Origin: Candidatus Bathyarchaeota archaeon
GTDB lineage: Archaea; Thermoproteota; Bathyarchaeia; Bathyarchaeales; Bathycorpusculaceae
NCBI GenBank assembly: GCA_030626685.1
Contig: DAOUTL010000101.1
Coordinates: 1-5,117, forward strand
Direction of reading: 5' to 3'
DNA length: 5,117 nucleotides
Below the pieces are notes generated by a model that saw only the letters and a program-made list of their open reading frames with translations, was not told the DNA's origin and did not search any database. Position numbers and translations under genes: made by a program. Positions 1-3,969 of this stretch are shown piece after piece (position 1 is the first letter of the stretch; every line of letters begins with the position of its first letter).

Positions 1-277
1 GAACGTCGTTGCCACCGCAAGCCTCGGCGGGAAGGTTGATATTTTACAGTTGTACGAGTCTGAAGTAGGCATGCGTGGAAGAATCACTTATGAACCCGAA
101 CAGTTTCCCGGGCTGGTCTACAGGATGAACGATCCAAAGGTGGTGATCCTCCTCTTTGCCAGCGGAAAACTGGTTTGCACTGGCGCCAGAAAAGAAGGAG
201 ACGTACATCGAGCGGTTGACAATCTTCGCCAAAAATTGGAGAAAAACGACTTGATATACTTTGAAAACGGATTTTAG
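1..277 (+). CDS. tbp: TATA-box binding protein (TBP), C-terminal part
   Basis: This is the second half of the archaeal TATA-binding protein, which binds promoter TATA boxes and recruits TFB and RNA polymerase. Reading is open from the left edge (first complete codon at 2) to TAG at 275-277, giving 91 residues, about half of the usual 180-190. The visible part is the second of the two saddle repeats. It opens with NVVATASLGGKVDI and continues with a YEPEQFPGLVYR stretch. It then has the VVILLFASGKLVCTGARKEGD strand-helix block typical of the family and a final helix. The first repeat lies outside the window. An internal TTG at 50 is not a real start. The end carries no long acidic tail. TFE follows after 54 nt with no obvious promoter between, so the two may be co-transcribed. 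Identification is firm. Confidence 0.97.
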   Translation, partial: NVVATASLGGKVDILQLYESEVGMRGRITYEPEQFPGLVYRMNDPKVVILLFASGKLVCTGARKEGDVHRAVDNLRQKLEKNDLIYFENGF

Positions 278-299
278 GTGTGTGACAAAGCGTGAGGGT

Positions 300-309
300 C
301 TTCGCGAAG
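300..309. repeat. 10-bp perfect palindrome between tbp and tfe
   Basis: CTTCGCGAAG is self-complementary and lies 23 nt after the TBP stop and 22 nt before the first possible TFE start. It could be a protein-binding site or a small processing hairpin, but a 10-bp palindrome can also occur by chance. Confidence 0.3.
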
Positions 310-331
310 GATGATATGTTGTCATTAGAAC

Positions 332-853
332 GTGGGAGGTTTAAAACTGTTCTTTGTGGATGACGAGACGCTAAGGAAGGTCGCTGCGTTGTTTGGCGAA
401 GAAGCTGTCACAGTAGTTGAGATTCTTGAAAAGGTTGACGAGACCACGGATTTTCAGATCGCGGATCAAACCGAAATACGTCTTAACACTGTTCGCAAGA
501 CGCTCTACAGACTTTACGACCACTCCCTTGTAGCGCTTAGGCGGTCCCGCGACAAAGAAACAGGGTGGTTTATCTTCCACTGGAGACTCCAACCCGACCA
601 GCTGGAAGGCTTCATCTTTAACCAGAAGCGACGGGTTCTTGAAAAACTGGAAACCCGGCTTAGGTATGAGAAAAGCCACGAGTTTTACAGCTGCAAAACG
701 CCCGGTTGCAAGCGATTTCCCTTTGAGGAAGCATTTGAGCTCCTCTTCACGTGTCCCGCATGCGACAAGCCAATGAGCTACGTCACCAACAACAAGGTCA
801 TTGAAACCCTAACACAAAAAATCAACCAGATAAAAAAGGAATTAAGCGAGTAG
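332..853 (+). CDS. tfe: Transcription initiation factor E, alpha subunit (TFE)
   Basis: Archaeal TFE, the homologue of the TFIIE alpha N-terminal half, helps open the promoter and binds the RNA polymerase clamp. The first ~100 residues form the extended winged helix (IRLNTVRKTLYRLYDHSLV, then the GWFIFHWRL wing). A helical linker follows (FNQKRRVLEKLETRL), then a zinc ribbon with Cys121, Cys126, Cys141 and Cys144 (C-x4-C-x14-C-x2-C). A lysine-rich helix ends the protein. The length is normal for the family. The start is uncertain. GTG 332 is the longest choice, but a strong GGAGGT Shine-Dalgarno lies inside that reading at 335-340. Family alignment favours GTG 356 (165 residues), although its spacing of 15 nt is long; CTG 347 would have ideal spacing. 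An in-frame TAG at 326 rules out anything longer. The gene follows TBP closely, consistent with shared use in the pre-initiation complex. Confidence 0.96.
   Translation: MGGLKLFFVDDETLRKVAALFGEEAVTVVEILEKVDETTDFQIADQTEIRLNTVRKTLYRLYDHSLVALRRSRDKETGWFIFHWRLQPDQLEGFIFNQKRRVLEKLETRLRYEKSHEFYSCKTPGCKRFPFEEAFELLFTCPACDKPMSYVTNNKVIETLTQKINQIKKELSE
335..340 (+). promoter_or_regulatory. Shine-Dalgarno site of tfe
   Basis: GGAGGT is the best ribosome-binding site near the tfe start. It argues against GTG 332, which it overlaps, and for a start just downstream. The candidates are CTG 347 (6 nt away) and GTG 356 (15 nt away). Confidence 0.55.
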
Positions 854-890
854 TCCACATGAAAAATATCGCGTTTTCGCCATCAGTAAG

Positions 891-903
891 GAAAACCTAA
901 AAC
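891..903 (+). promoter_or_regulatory. Possible BRE/TATA promoter of the CxxCxxCC gene
   Basis: GAAAACCTAAAAC resembles a purine BRE followed by a weak TATA box. Its centre is about 30 nt before ATG 928. That start has no Shine-Dalgarno, so the mRNA is probably leaderless or nearly so. The TATA match is poor. Confidence 0.3.
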
Positions 904-927
904 ACTGCCGAATAGAGTTTAGTTCCC

Positions 928-1308
928 ATGCAATGTTCTAATTGCGGTAAGTGTTGTGAAGGAACTGAAATGTTGCTTTCAAAAGAAGACATTGAAAGAC
1001 TGGAGAGGCTGGGCTTCAGCCGAGAAGATTTCACTGTTTCAGGCGGAGATGGACTGACTAGGTTAAGAAATGTTAGAGAATGGTGCTATTTTTATGATCC
1101 TGAAGAGAAGAAATGCCAAGTCTATGAGTATAGGCCATTAGGATGCTTCATATACCCTGTTATATACTCAAACGATGAAGGTGTAATAACCGATGAATTC
1201 TGTCCAATGAGACACACGATCTCCAAACGCGAATTAAAAATAAAGGGACAGATCCTGCTCAAACACCTTAAGAAGATAACGAGTGAAGTAACCTCCCTTC
1301 TTCTGTAG
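928..1308 (+). CDS. YkgJ-family CxxCxxCC cysteine-cluster protein
   Basis: This 126-residue protein belongs to the YkgJ/UPF0153 family (COG0727, Pfam CxxCxxCC), small cytosolic proteins thought to bind zinc or an iron-sulfur cluster; their reaction is unknown. The N-terminal signature is Cys3, Cys6, Cys9 and Cys10 (MQCSNCGKCC). Further conserved cysteines stand at 53, 63, 73 and 92, within YEYRPLGCFIYPV, the family's 'Y-x-x-RP-x-x-C-x-x-(Y/F)P' motif, and DEFCPM. Eight cysteines in such a short protein fit metal binding. No signal peptide or membrane segment is seen, and the length is normal for a single-domain member. ATG 928 places the CxxCxxCC motif at the very N-terminus, as in relatives, which supports this start; there is no Shine-Dalgarno. 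It lies 74 nt after tfe, probably with its own promoter. The family is clear, the function is not. Confidence 0.92.
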   Translation: MQCSNCGKCCEGTEMLLSKEDIERLERLGFSREDFTVSGGDGLTRLRNVREWCYFYDPEEKKCQVYEYRPLGCFIYPVIYSNDEGVITDEFCPMRHTISKRELKIKGQILLKHLKKITSEVTSLLL

Positions 1309-1388
1309 CATTCACTCTCAAGCCTTTGAACACTACGAATTTGAGAACATGCGACAGATGATGATGTTGCTTGGAAATTAAGACCAAC

Positions 1389-1396
1389 TATTTAAG
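1389..1396 (+). promoter_or_regulatory. TATA box of the aIF1A gene
   Basis: TATTTAAG is a good archaeal TATA box centred about 45 nt before GTG 1438. It would start transcription near 1418 and leave a leader of about 20 nt carrying the GAGGTG ribosome-binding site at 1427-1432. The promoter looks intact although the gene is broken. Confidence 0.5.
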
Positions 1397-1437
1397 TTAT
1401 GCGAGTGTTATGGAAGGGGAAAGCTAGAGGTGTTAGA

Positions 1438-1742
1438 GTGGGCAAAAAGAAGGTTAAAAGCGAAGAAGAACTTAAGAACATGGTGCTGCCTGTGGCCAAC
1501 GACGTCATGGGCATAGCCAAAAAATGCTGGGTTTCGATCGAGTTTTAGTGAGTTGTCAAGACGGCAAAGAGCGCCTCTGCAGAATCCGAGGAAAGATGAA
1601 GAGAAGAATGTGGATAAGACAGGGAGACATCGTGTTGGTCTCTCCATGGGATTTCCAATCCGACAAGCGAGGTGACATCATATGATGATACAACAGAAAT
1701 CAAGCCGAATGGCTAAGAAGAAACGGATACCTGAAGATTTAA
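1438..1742 (+). pseudogene. eif1A: Translation initiation factor aIF1A, frameshifted and with two internal stops
   Basis: aIF1A (homologue of eukaryotic eIF1A and bacterial IF1) is an OB-fold protein that occupies the ribosomal A site during start-codon selection. The whole family sequence can be traced, but in two frames. GTG 1438, 5 nt after GAGGTG (1427-1432), opens MGKKKVKSEEELKN and runs to GIAKK, then hits TAG at 1546. The protein continues from ATG 1524 in the -1 frame: MLGFDRVLVSCQDGKERLC, IRGKMKRRMWIRQGD, then VSPWDFQSDKRGDII. One extra A in the six-A run 1519-1524 would join the halves. At 1683-1688 two TGA codons stand where the family has Trp-Arg (DIIWRY). After them YNRNQAEWLRRNGYLKI and TAA at 1740-1742 complete a normal C-terminus. 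Apart from these lesions the sequence is well conserved, so the damage is recent, or due to assembly, or recoded. aIF1A is essential, so an intact copy should exist elsewhere if the lesions are real. Confidence 0.9.
1676..1687. repeat. 12-bp perfect palindrome at the aIF1A nonsense codons
   Basis: CATCATATGATG is fully self-complementary and covers the Ile codon and most of both TGA codons. The expected family codons for Trp-Arg (TGG followed by CGA or AGA) would make this only an imperfect palindrome. Confidence 0.8.
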
Positions 1743-1792
1743 CAGAAGAATTTAGCGTTCATAGCACATCAAATTTTTCTCCTCTAGCAGGG

Positions 1793-1800
1793 TTTAAAAG
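1793..1800 (+). promoter_or_regulatory. TATA box of the Alba gene
   Basis: TTTAAAAG, preceded by the purine-rich AGCAGGG, fits a BRE/TATA promoter. It would place the transcript start near 1822 and leave a leader of about 25 nt with GAGGA at 1835-1839, 8 nt before ATG 1848. Confidence 0.55.
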
Positions 1801-1847
1801 CGAGGTCCACTTATCAGTTTACAACACCGACAACGAGGAATTTAACA

Positions 1848-2390
1848 ATGAATAGTTTATCCAGCGAACCAAACGTCATATACGTAGGGAGAAAGCCCCC
1901 AATGAATTACGTGTTAGGGATTATAACAAGTTTCAGTGGATCTAACACCAAAGAAGTTACCCTAAAGGCGAGAGGACAAGCCATAACAACCGCCATCGAC
2001 GCCGTCGAGATAACTAGGCGCAGATTCATGAAAGAATTGAACATAGGCAAAATCACCATAGGAACCGAAGAAATGCCGCCAAGAGAAGGCGAAGGCAGAA
2101 CAAGGATGGTTTCAACGATCGAAATCACGTTAACGCGTGTTCCCCCCGTAAAGAAAGAGGTGGGGAAGGAGAGCGAAAAGACGGAGTCTGCAATCCCCAT
2201 ACATCCTACAGAGCTGACCAGTATAGAGGAGATCGGGGTTAATGGGGCAGAGAAATTGAAGTCTTGCGGTGTAAGGTCGGTTCAGGATCTAGCAAGTTTT
2301 GACCCAAAAGAGCTGTCGGAGAAACTTCAGGTTTCAGAGAAGGTAGTTTCAAAGTGGGTTAATGAAGCTAAGAACGCCCTCAAAGAGTAA
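1848..2390 (+). CDS. alba: Alba chromatin protein with a C-terminal helix-hairpin-helix domain
   Basis: Residues 8-98 are Alba, the small dimeric archaeal protein that coats DNA and RNA. The diagnostic stretches are NVIYVGRKPPMNYVLG, VTLKARGQAITTAIDAVEI and VSTIEITL near residue 95. Aligned by eye to Sulfolobus Alba, the acetylated Lys16 corresponds to Arg15 here, while the next Lys is kept. Ordinary Alba stops near residue 95, but this protein continues. A charged linker of about 22 residues is followed by residues 122-177 (IEEIGVNGAEKLKSCGVRSV, then the VQDLASFDPKELSEKL and VSEKVVSKWV helices). These have the pattern of tandem helix-hairpin-helix domains of the HHH_5/RadA-N type, which bind DNA backbone or proteins. 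The reading frame is continuous and the linker shows no sign of misassembly. ATG 1848 has GAGGA 8 nt upstream and its own TATA box. Alba identity is firm; the HhH call is from pattern only. Confidence 0.95.
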   Translation: MNSLSSEPNVIYVGRKPPMNYVLGIITSFSGSNTKEVTLKARGQAITTAIDAVEITRRRFMKELNIGKITIGTEEMPPREGEGRTRMVSTIEITLTRVPPVKKEVGKESEKTESAIPIHPTELTSIEEIGVNGAEKLKSCGVRSVQDLASFDPKELSEKLQVSEKVVSKWVNEAKNALKE

Positions 2391-2393
2391 GTA

Positions 2394-2424
2394 TTTTTAA
2401 CGCACACGTCTTTTCTCTTTATTC
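2394..2424 (+). terminator. T-rich terminator after Alba
   Basis: A T5 run at 2394-2398 directly follows the Alba stop, and a T-rich tract (TCTTTTCTCTTTATTC) lies at 2409-2424. Archaeal RNA polymerase stops at such T runs without a hairpin. The tract lies between the two convergent genes. Confidence 0.45.
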
Positions 2425-2442
2425 TAAGGTAAATCCTAACAA

Positions 2443-2694
2443 TTAACGTGTATGCAAACTTACGAGCCTATATTTCTCTTCATGACTTAACTGTTTGATT
2501 TCCCTTTCTCGCTTCATCGCTTCTCCTATAGTATCAAATTCTTCAGTGTAAACAAGCCTCTTCGGTCTGTGCAGTTTAGTGTATCTAGCCCCAACTCCTC
2601 TCATGTGCTGCTTAACACGCGAGTCTATGTCCTTTGCATACCCAGTGTAATAACTGCCATCTTCACAAAGGAGAACATAGATATAATAGGGCAC
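2443..2694 (-). CDS. GIY-YIG nuclease-fold protein (YhbQ/UPF0213 type)
   Basis: This single GIY-YIG domain of 83 residues matches the small stand-alone UPF0213/YhbQ group, predicted to cut or process DNA. The motif begins PYYIYVLLCEDGSYYTGYAK, containing the two strand elements (YIY and YTGY). DIDSRVKQHMRGVGARYTK follows, with the conserved Arg and 'RVKQH', and then a helix with AMKREREIKQLSHEEKYRLV holding the conserved Glu and Lys residues. The protein ends where the domain ends. I chose GTG 2694, which yields MPYYIYVL as in relatives and has AGGGGT 8 nt upstream. TTG 2703 would add only three residues. The gene is convergent with Alba and alone on its strand in this region. Members are scattered across bacteria and archaea, so transfer is possible, but nothing in base composition stands out. 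Confidence 0.93.
   Translation of the reverse strand: MPYYIYVLLCEDGSYYTGYAKDIDSRVKQHMRGVGARYTKLHRPKRLVYTEEFDTIGEAMKREREIKQLSHEEKYRLVSLHTR
2605..2619. repeat. 15-bp inverted repeat, copy within the GIY-YIG gene
   Basis: GTGCTGCTTAACACG is the exact reverse complement of 2748-2762. On the minus strand this copy encodes the conserved Arg-Val-Lys-Gln-His of the GIY-YIG domain. Confidence 0.7.
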
Positions 2695-2726
2695 AATCAA
2701 CAACCCCTATGCGAATAATTCGTGAG

Positions 2727-2743
2727 GAATAATTTAGTTTTCT
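2727..2743 (-). promoter_or_regulatory. Promoter of the GIY-YIG gene
   Basis: On the minus strand CAGAAAACTAAATTATT has a purine BRE followed by a TATA-like TAAATTAT. Its centre is about 39 nt before GTG 2694, which predicts a short leader with the AGGGGT ribosome site. Confidence 0.4.
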
Positions 2744-2747
2744 GGCA

Positions 2748-2762
2748 CGTGTTAAGCAGCAC
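2748..2762. repeat. 15-bp inverted repeat, copy upstream of the GIY-YIG gene
   Basis: CGTGTTAAGCAGCAC matches, in inverted orientation and without mismatch, bases 2605-2619 inside the GIY-YIG coding sequence. This copy lies just upstream of the proposed GIY-YIG promoter. The match stops sharply at both ends. Confidence 0.7.
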
Positions 2763-2868
2763 GCACTCTGTTTCATTGTAGACGCACGTGCAAAGGTTAA
2801 TAAGGAAAAATGGTGTAGCAGAAGTCAACAGTTAGGCGCTTTTCGAAGAAGGTAGAACGTCATAAACG

Positions 2869-2880
2869 GTTTTTACTTTT
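2869..2880 (+). promoter_or_regulatory. Possible TATA region of the TRAM gene
   Basis: GTTTTTACTTTT is the only AT-rich element at the right distance from ATG 2922 (about 47 nt). It would give a leader of about 20 nt with the GAGGTGAT site. The sequence is a poor TATA match. Confidence 0.3.
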
Positions 2881-2921
2881 TTCAGAGCAATTCTAGCTAA
2901 CAAATCAAACGAGGTGATACA

Positions 2922-3161
2922 ATGTATTCATATAAAGGACGAAGAAGATTCGGAAGCAGCGGACCTAGATTCAACCTGAAGAAACCAGTTGAACTTGACA
3001 AGGAATACGAAGCCGAAATCGAGGATGTAAGCAGAAGAGGCGACGGTATCGCAAAAATCGAAGGCTTCATCATATTTGTGCCAAACACTAAGCAAGGAGA
3101 ACACGTGAAGTTCAAAATAACGAGAGTTGGAAGCAGGTTCGCGATTGGTGAGTTAGTCTAA
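2922..3161 (+). CDS. Small stand-alone TRAM-domain RNA-binding protein
   Basis: This 79-residue protein consists of a basic tail (residues 5-20, KGRRRFGSSGPRF) and one TRAM domain (about residues 22-78). TRAM is a five-strand beta barrel that binds RNA and is best known as an extra domain of tRNA methyltransferases such as TrmA and MiaB. The recognisable core is YEAEIEDVSRRGDGIAKIEG, then FIIFVPNTKQGEHVKFKI and a final RVGSRFAIGEL strand. No catalytic domain is attached. Stand-alone TRAM proteins occur throughout archaea, and a methanogen member has been described as a cold-shock RNA chaperone; that role here is inference. ATG 2922 is supported by an excellent Shine-Dalgarno, GAGGTGAT at 2911-2918. 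A T6 run follows the stop, so it is probably a single-gene unit. Confidence 0.93.
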   Translation: MYSYKGRRRFGSSGPRFNLKKPVELDKEYEAEIEDVSRRGDGIAKIEGFIIFVPNTKQGEHVKFKITRVGSRFAIGELV

Positions 3162-3184
3162 AGCCTGATCTGATGATAAAAAGA

Positions 3185-3190
3185 TTTTTT
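3185..3190 (+). terminator. T-run terminator after the TRAM gene
   Basis: A T6 run 24 nt after the TRAM stop, without a hairpin, fits an archaeal intrinsic terminator. Confidence 0.4.
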
Positions 3191-3220
3191 GAAGCCCAAC
3201 TTAGTTCCATTTTCCACATC

Positions 3221-3230
3221 TTTTTATATA
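3221..3230 (+). promoter_or_regulatory. TATA box of the small zinc-binding protein gene
   Basis: TTTTTATATA is a strong TATA-like element. It predicts a transcript start near 3250-3255, about 60 nt before ATG 3316, so the leader is longer than those of the neighbouring genes. Confidence 0.5.
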
Positions 3231-3315
3231 TCTCCTTCTTCGGTATCCTTAATAATGCGTGCTTGCAATTTATCTGGGAGATCAGTCTTTTTTACAGAAG
3301 GCGTGAATATCGAAG

Positions 3316-3531
3316 ATGACCAATGTAGGCGATCACGTTAGATGCCCGCAATGTGGTGGGAAAGCCCGTGTTGTCTGGGTTTCGCAAGACGGGAAAACAG
3401 TAGCAATCAGATGCATGGGATATCATAGTCATGATGAGAAGGGTCCTTCTACAAAGGTCGGTTCATATTACAAAACTAAACTTAAAAGGAAAGGAATGGT
3501 ATTTCTCATAGAAGCAACCAAGAATGAATGA
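3316..3531 (+). CDS. Small putative zinc-binding protein, family not recognised
   Basis: This 71-residue protein contains one probable metal site. Cys10 and Cys13 (RCPQCGGKARV) form a zinc-knuckle, and Cys33 with His37 and His39 (RCMGYHSHDEKG) supply the other ligands after a two-strand hairpin (VVWVSQDGKTVAIRC). That is a zinc-ribbon layout with a Cys-x2-Cys / Cys-x3-His-x-His site instead of four cysteines. The second half is basic (YYKTKLKRKGMVF), which suits nucleic acid or ribosome binding. I do not recognise the family. ATG 3316 has only a weak GAAGGCG upstream, but it places the first Cys pair where such proteins normally have it. It stands alone, with its own TATA box and a 154-nt upstream gap. 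The codon pattern and metal ligands make it a credible gene; the role is unknown. Confidence 0.8.
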   Translation: MTNVGDHVRCPQCGGKARVVWVSQDGKTVAIRCMGYHSHDEKGPSTKVGSYYKTKLKRKGMVFLIEATKNE

Positions 3532-3613
3532 AAACTCCTTTGTTTACATGGCATGCGCGCATTAGTTTCACTGTACTCTATGTCTAGGCTTTCGCTGTTT
3601 GTTGCTGCGTTGA

Positions 3614-3623
3614 TTTTTTAAAC
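3614..3623 (+). promoter_or_regulatory. TATA box of the 52-residue basic protein gene
   Basis: TTTTTTAAAC is centred about 40 nt before ATG 3659 and fits an archaeal TATA box giving a leader of about 15 nt. Confidence 0.45.
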
Positions 3624-3658
3624 TTAGGGATCTAGAGAAAGTTTTGGGTATTTGCTTG

Positions 3659-3817
3659 ATGAAGATTCGTCGGCGAAGGTCTAAGAAGCGATATTTAGGG
3701 AAGAAAAGGCTCTATGAGTATGAGCGGTTTTCTGTGGATATTCCCGCCAAGTTTGGTGATGCTGTTGAACCGTTTTTGAATAAGGACCTAGATACGGCTG
3801 TCAAGAAGGAAGGGTGA
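3659..3817 (+). CDS. Small basic protein of 52 residues, unknown function
   Basis: This short reading frame starts MKIRRRRSKKRYLGKKRLYE and ends with two consecutive stops, TGA TGA at 3815-3820. The N-terminal 19 residues hold 12 Arg or Lys and look like a disordered RNA- or DNA-binding tail of ribosomal-protein type. The rest (YERFSVDIPAKFGDAVEPFL, then NKDLDTAV) resembles a small folded segment with a proline turn and a helix. I do not recognise the family. It is likely real because a TATA box (3614-3623) lies at the right distance from ATG 3659, third positions favour G and T consistently, and no competing gene overlaps it. The Shine-Dalgarno is weak (GGGTA at 3646-3650). The composition suggests a ribosome- or chromatin-associated protein, but that is inference only. 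Confidence 0.65.
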   Translation: MKIRRRRSKKRYLGKKRLYEYERFSVDIPAKFGDAVEPFLNKDLDTAVKKEG

Positions 3818-3848
3818 TGATATACTGGTTATTGTTCTAGCCCCTTGA

Positions 3849-3878
3849 GAAAACGTTTCTGCCCCCCGAAACGTTTTC
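3849..3878. repeat. Perfect 11-bp inverted repeat with a six-C loop
   Basis: GAAAACGTTTC and GAAACGTTTTC are exact reverse complements around the 8-nt loop TGCCCCCC. Each arm also contains the palindrome AAACGTTT (3851-3858 and 3869-3876), spaced 18 bp centre to centre. It lies 32 nt after the stop of the 52-residue gene and 91 nt before the winged-helix gene. It could be a double operator or a stable RNA hairpin. No T run follows closely, so a bacterial-type terminator is unlikely. Confidence 0.8.
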
Positions 3879-3915
3879 ACCATCACTTTTCAAGGCAAAA
3901 ACATGTTGACAAACG

Positions 3916-3930
3916 TGAAGAATTTCTTCA
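3916..3930. promoter_or_regulatory. 15-bp dyad, candidate operator of the winged-helix gene
   Basis: TGAAGAA and TTCTTCA form a perfect inverted repeat around one central T, 39 nt before GTG 3970. Size and place suit a dimeric winged-helix regulator acting on its own promoter. No good TATA box is visible between the two repeats, so the exact promoter is unclear. Confidence 0.4.
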
Positions 3931-3969
3931 TGCCTATTTTGTGCTAACGGGCTATGGTGTGATCGGCGT

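Noticed and set aside
861..878. Weak GAAAA...TTTTC pairing after tfe as a terminator
   Set aside because: Only 5 bp with an A/T stem and no following T run.
1358..1364. C-box-like ATGATGA upstream of aIF1A, and GTGATGA at 3814-3820
   Set aside because: No CTGA D box at a suitable distance for either, so no C/D box RNA can be supported.
1408..1647. 79-codon frame on the minus strand over the aIF1A region
   Set aside because: It is antisense to a clearly conserved aIF1A sequence and has no recognisable protein features.
1682..1734. C/D box small RNA candidate overlapping the aIF1A 3' end (C box ATGATGA at 1682, D box CTGA at 1731)
   Set aside because: Spacing is plausible, but there is no convincing D' or C' box and no terminal stem. 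The sequence is explained by the conserved aIF1A C-terminus.
3553..3562. 10-bp palindrome ATGCGCGCAT
   Set aside because: Isolated, simple alternating sequence with no placement that suggests a function.
3553..3621. 22-codon hydrophobic frame starting MRALVSLYSM
   Set aside because: Too short to judge, without a ribosome site or promoter at the right distance. It runs into the TATA box of the next gene.
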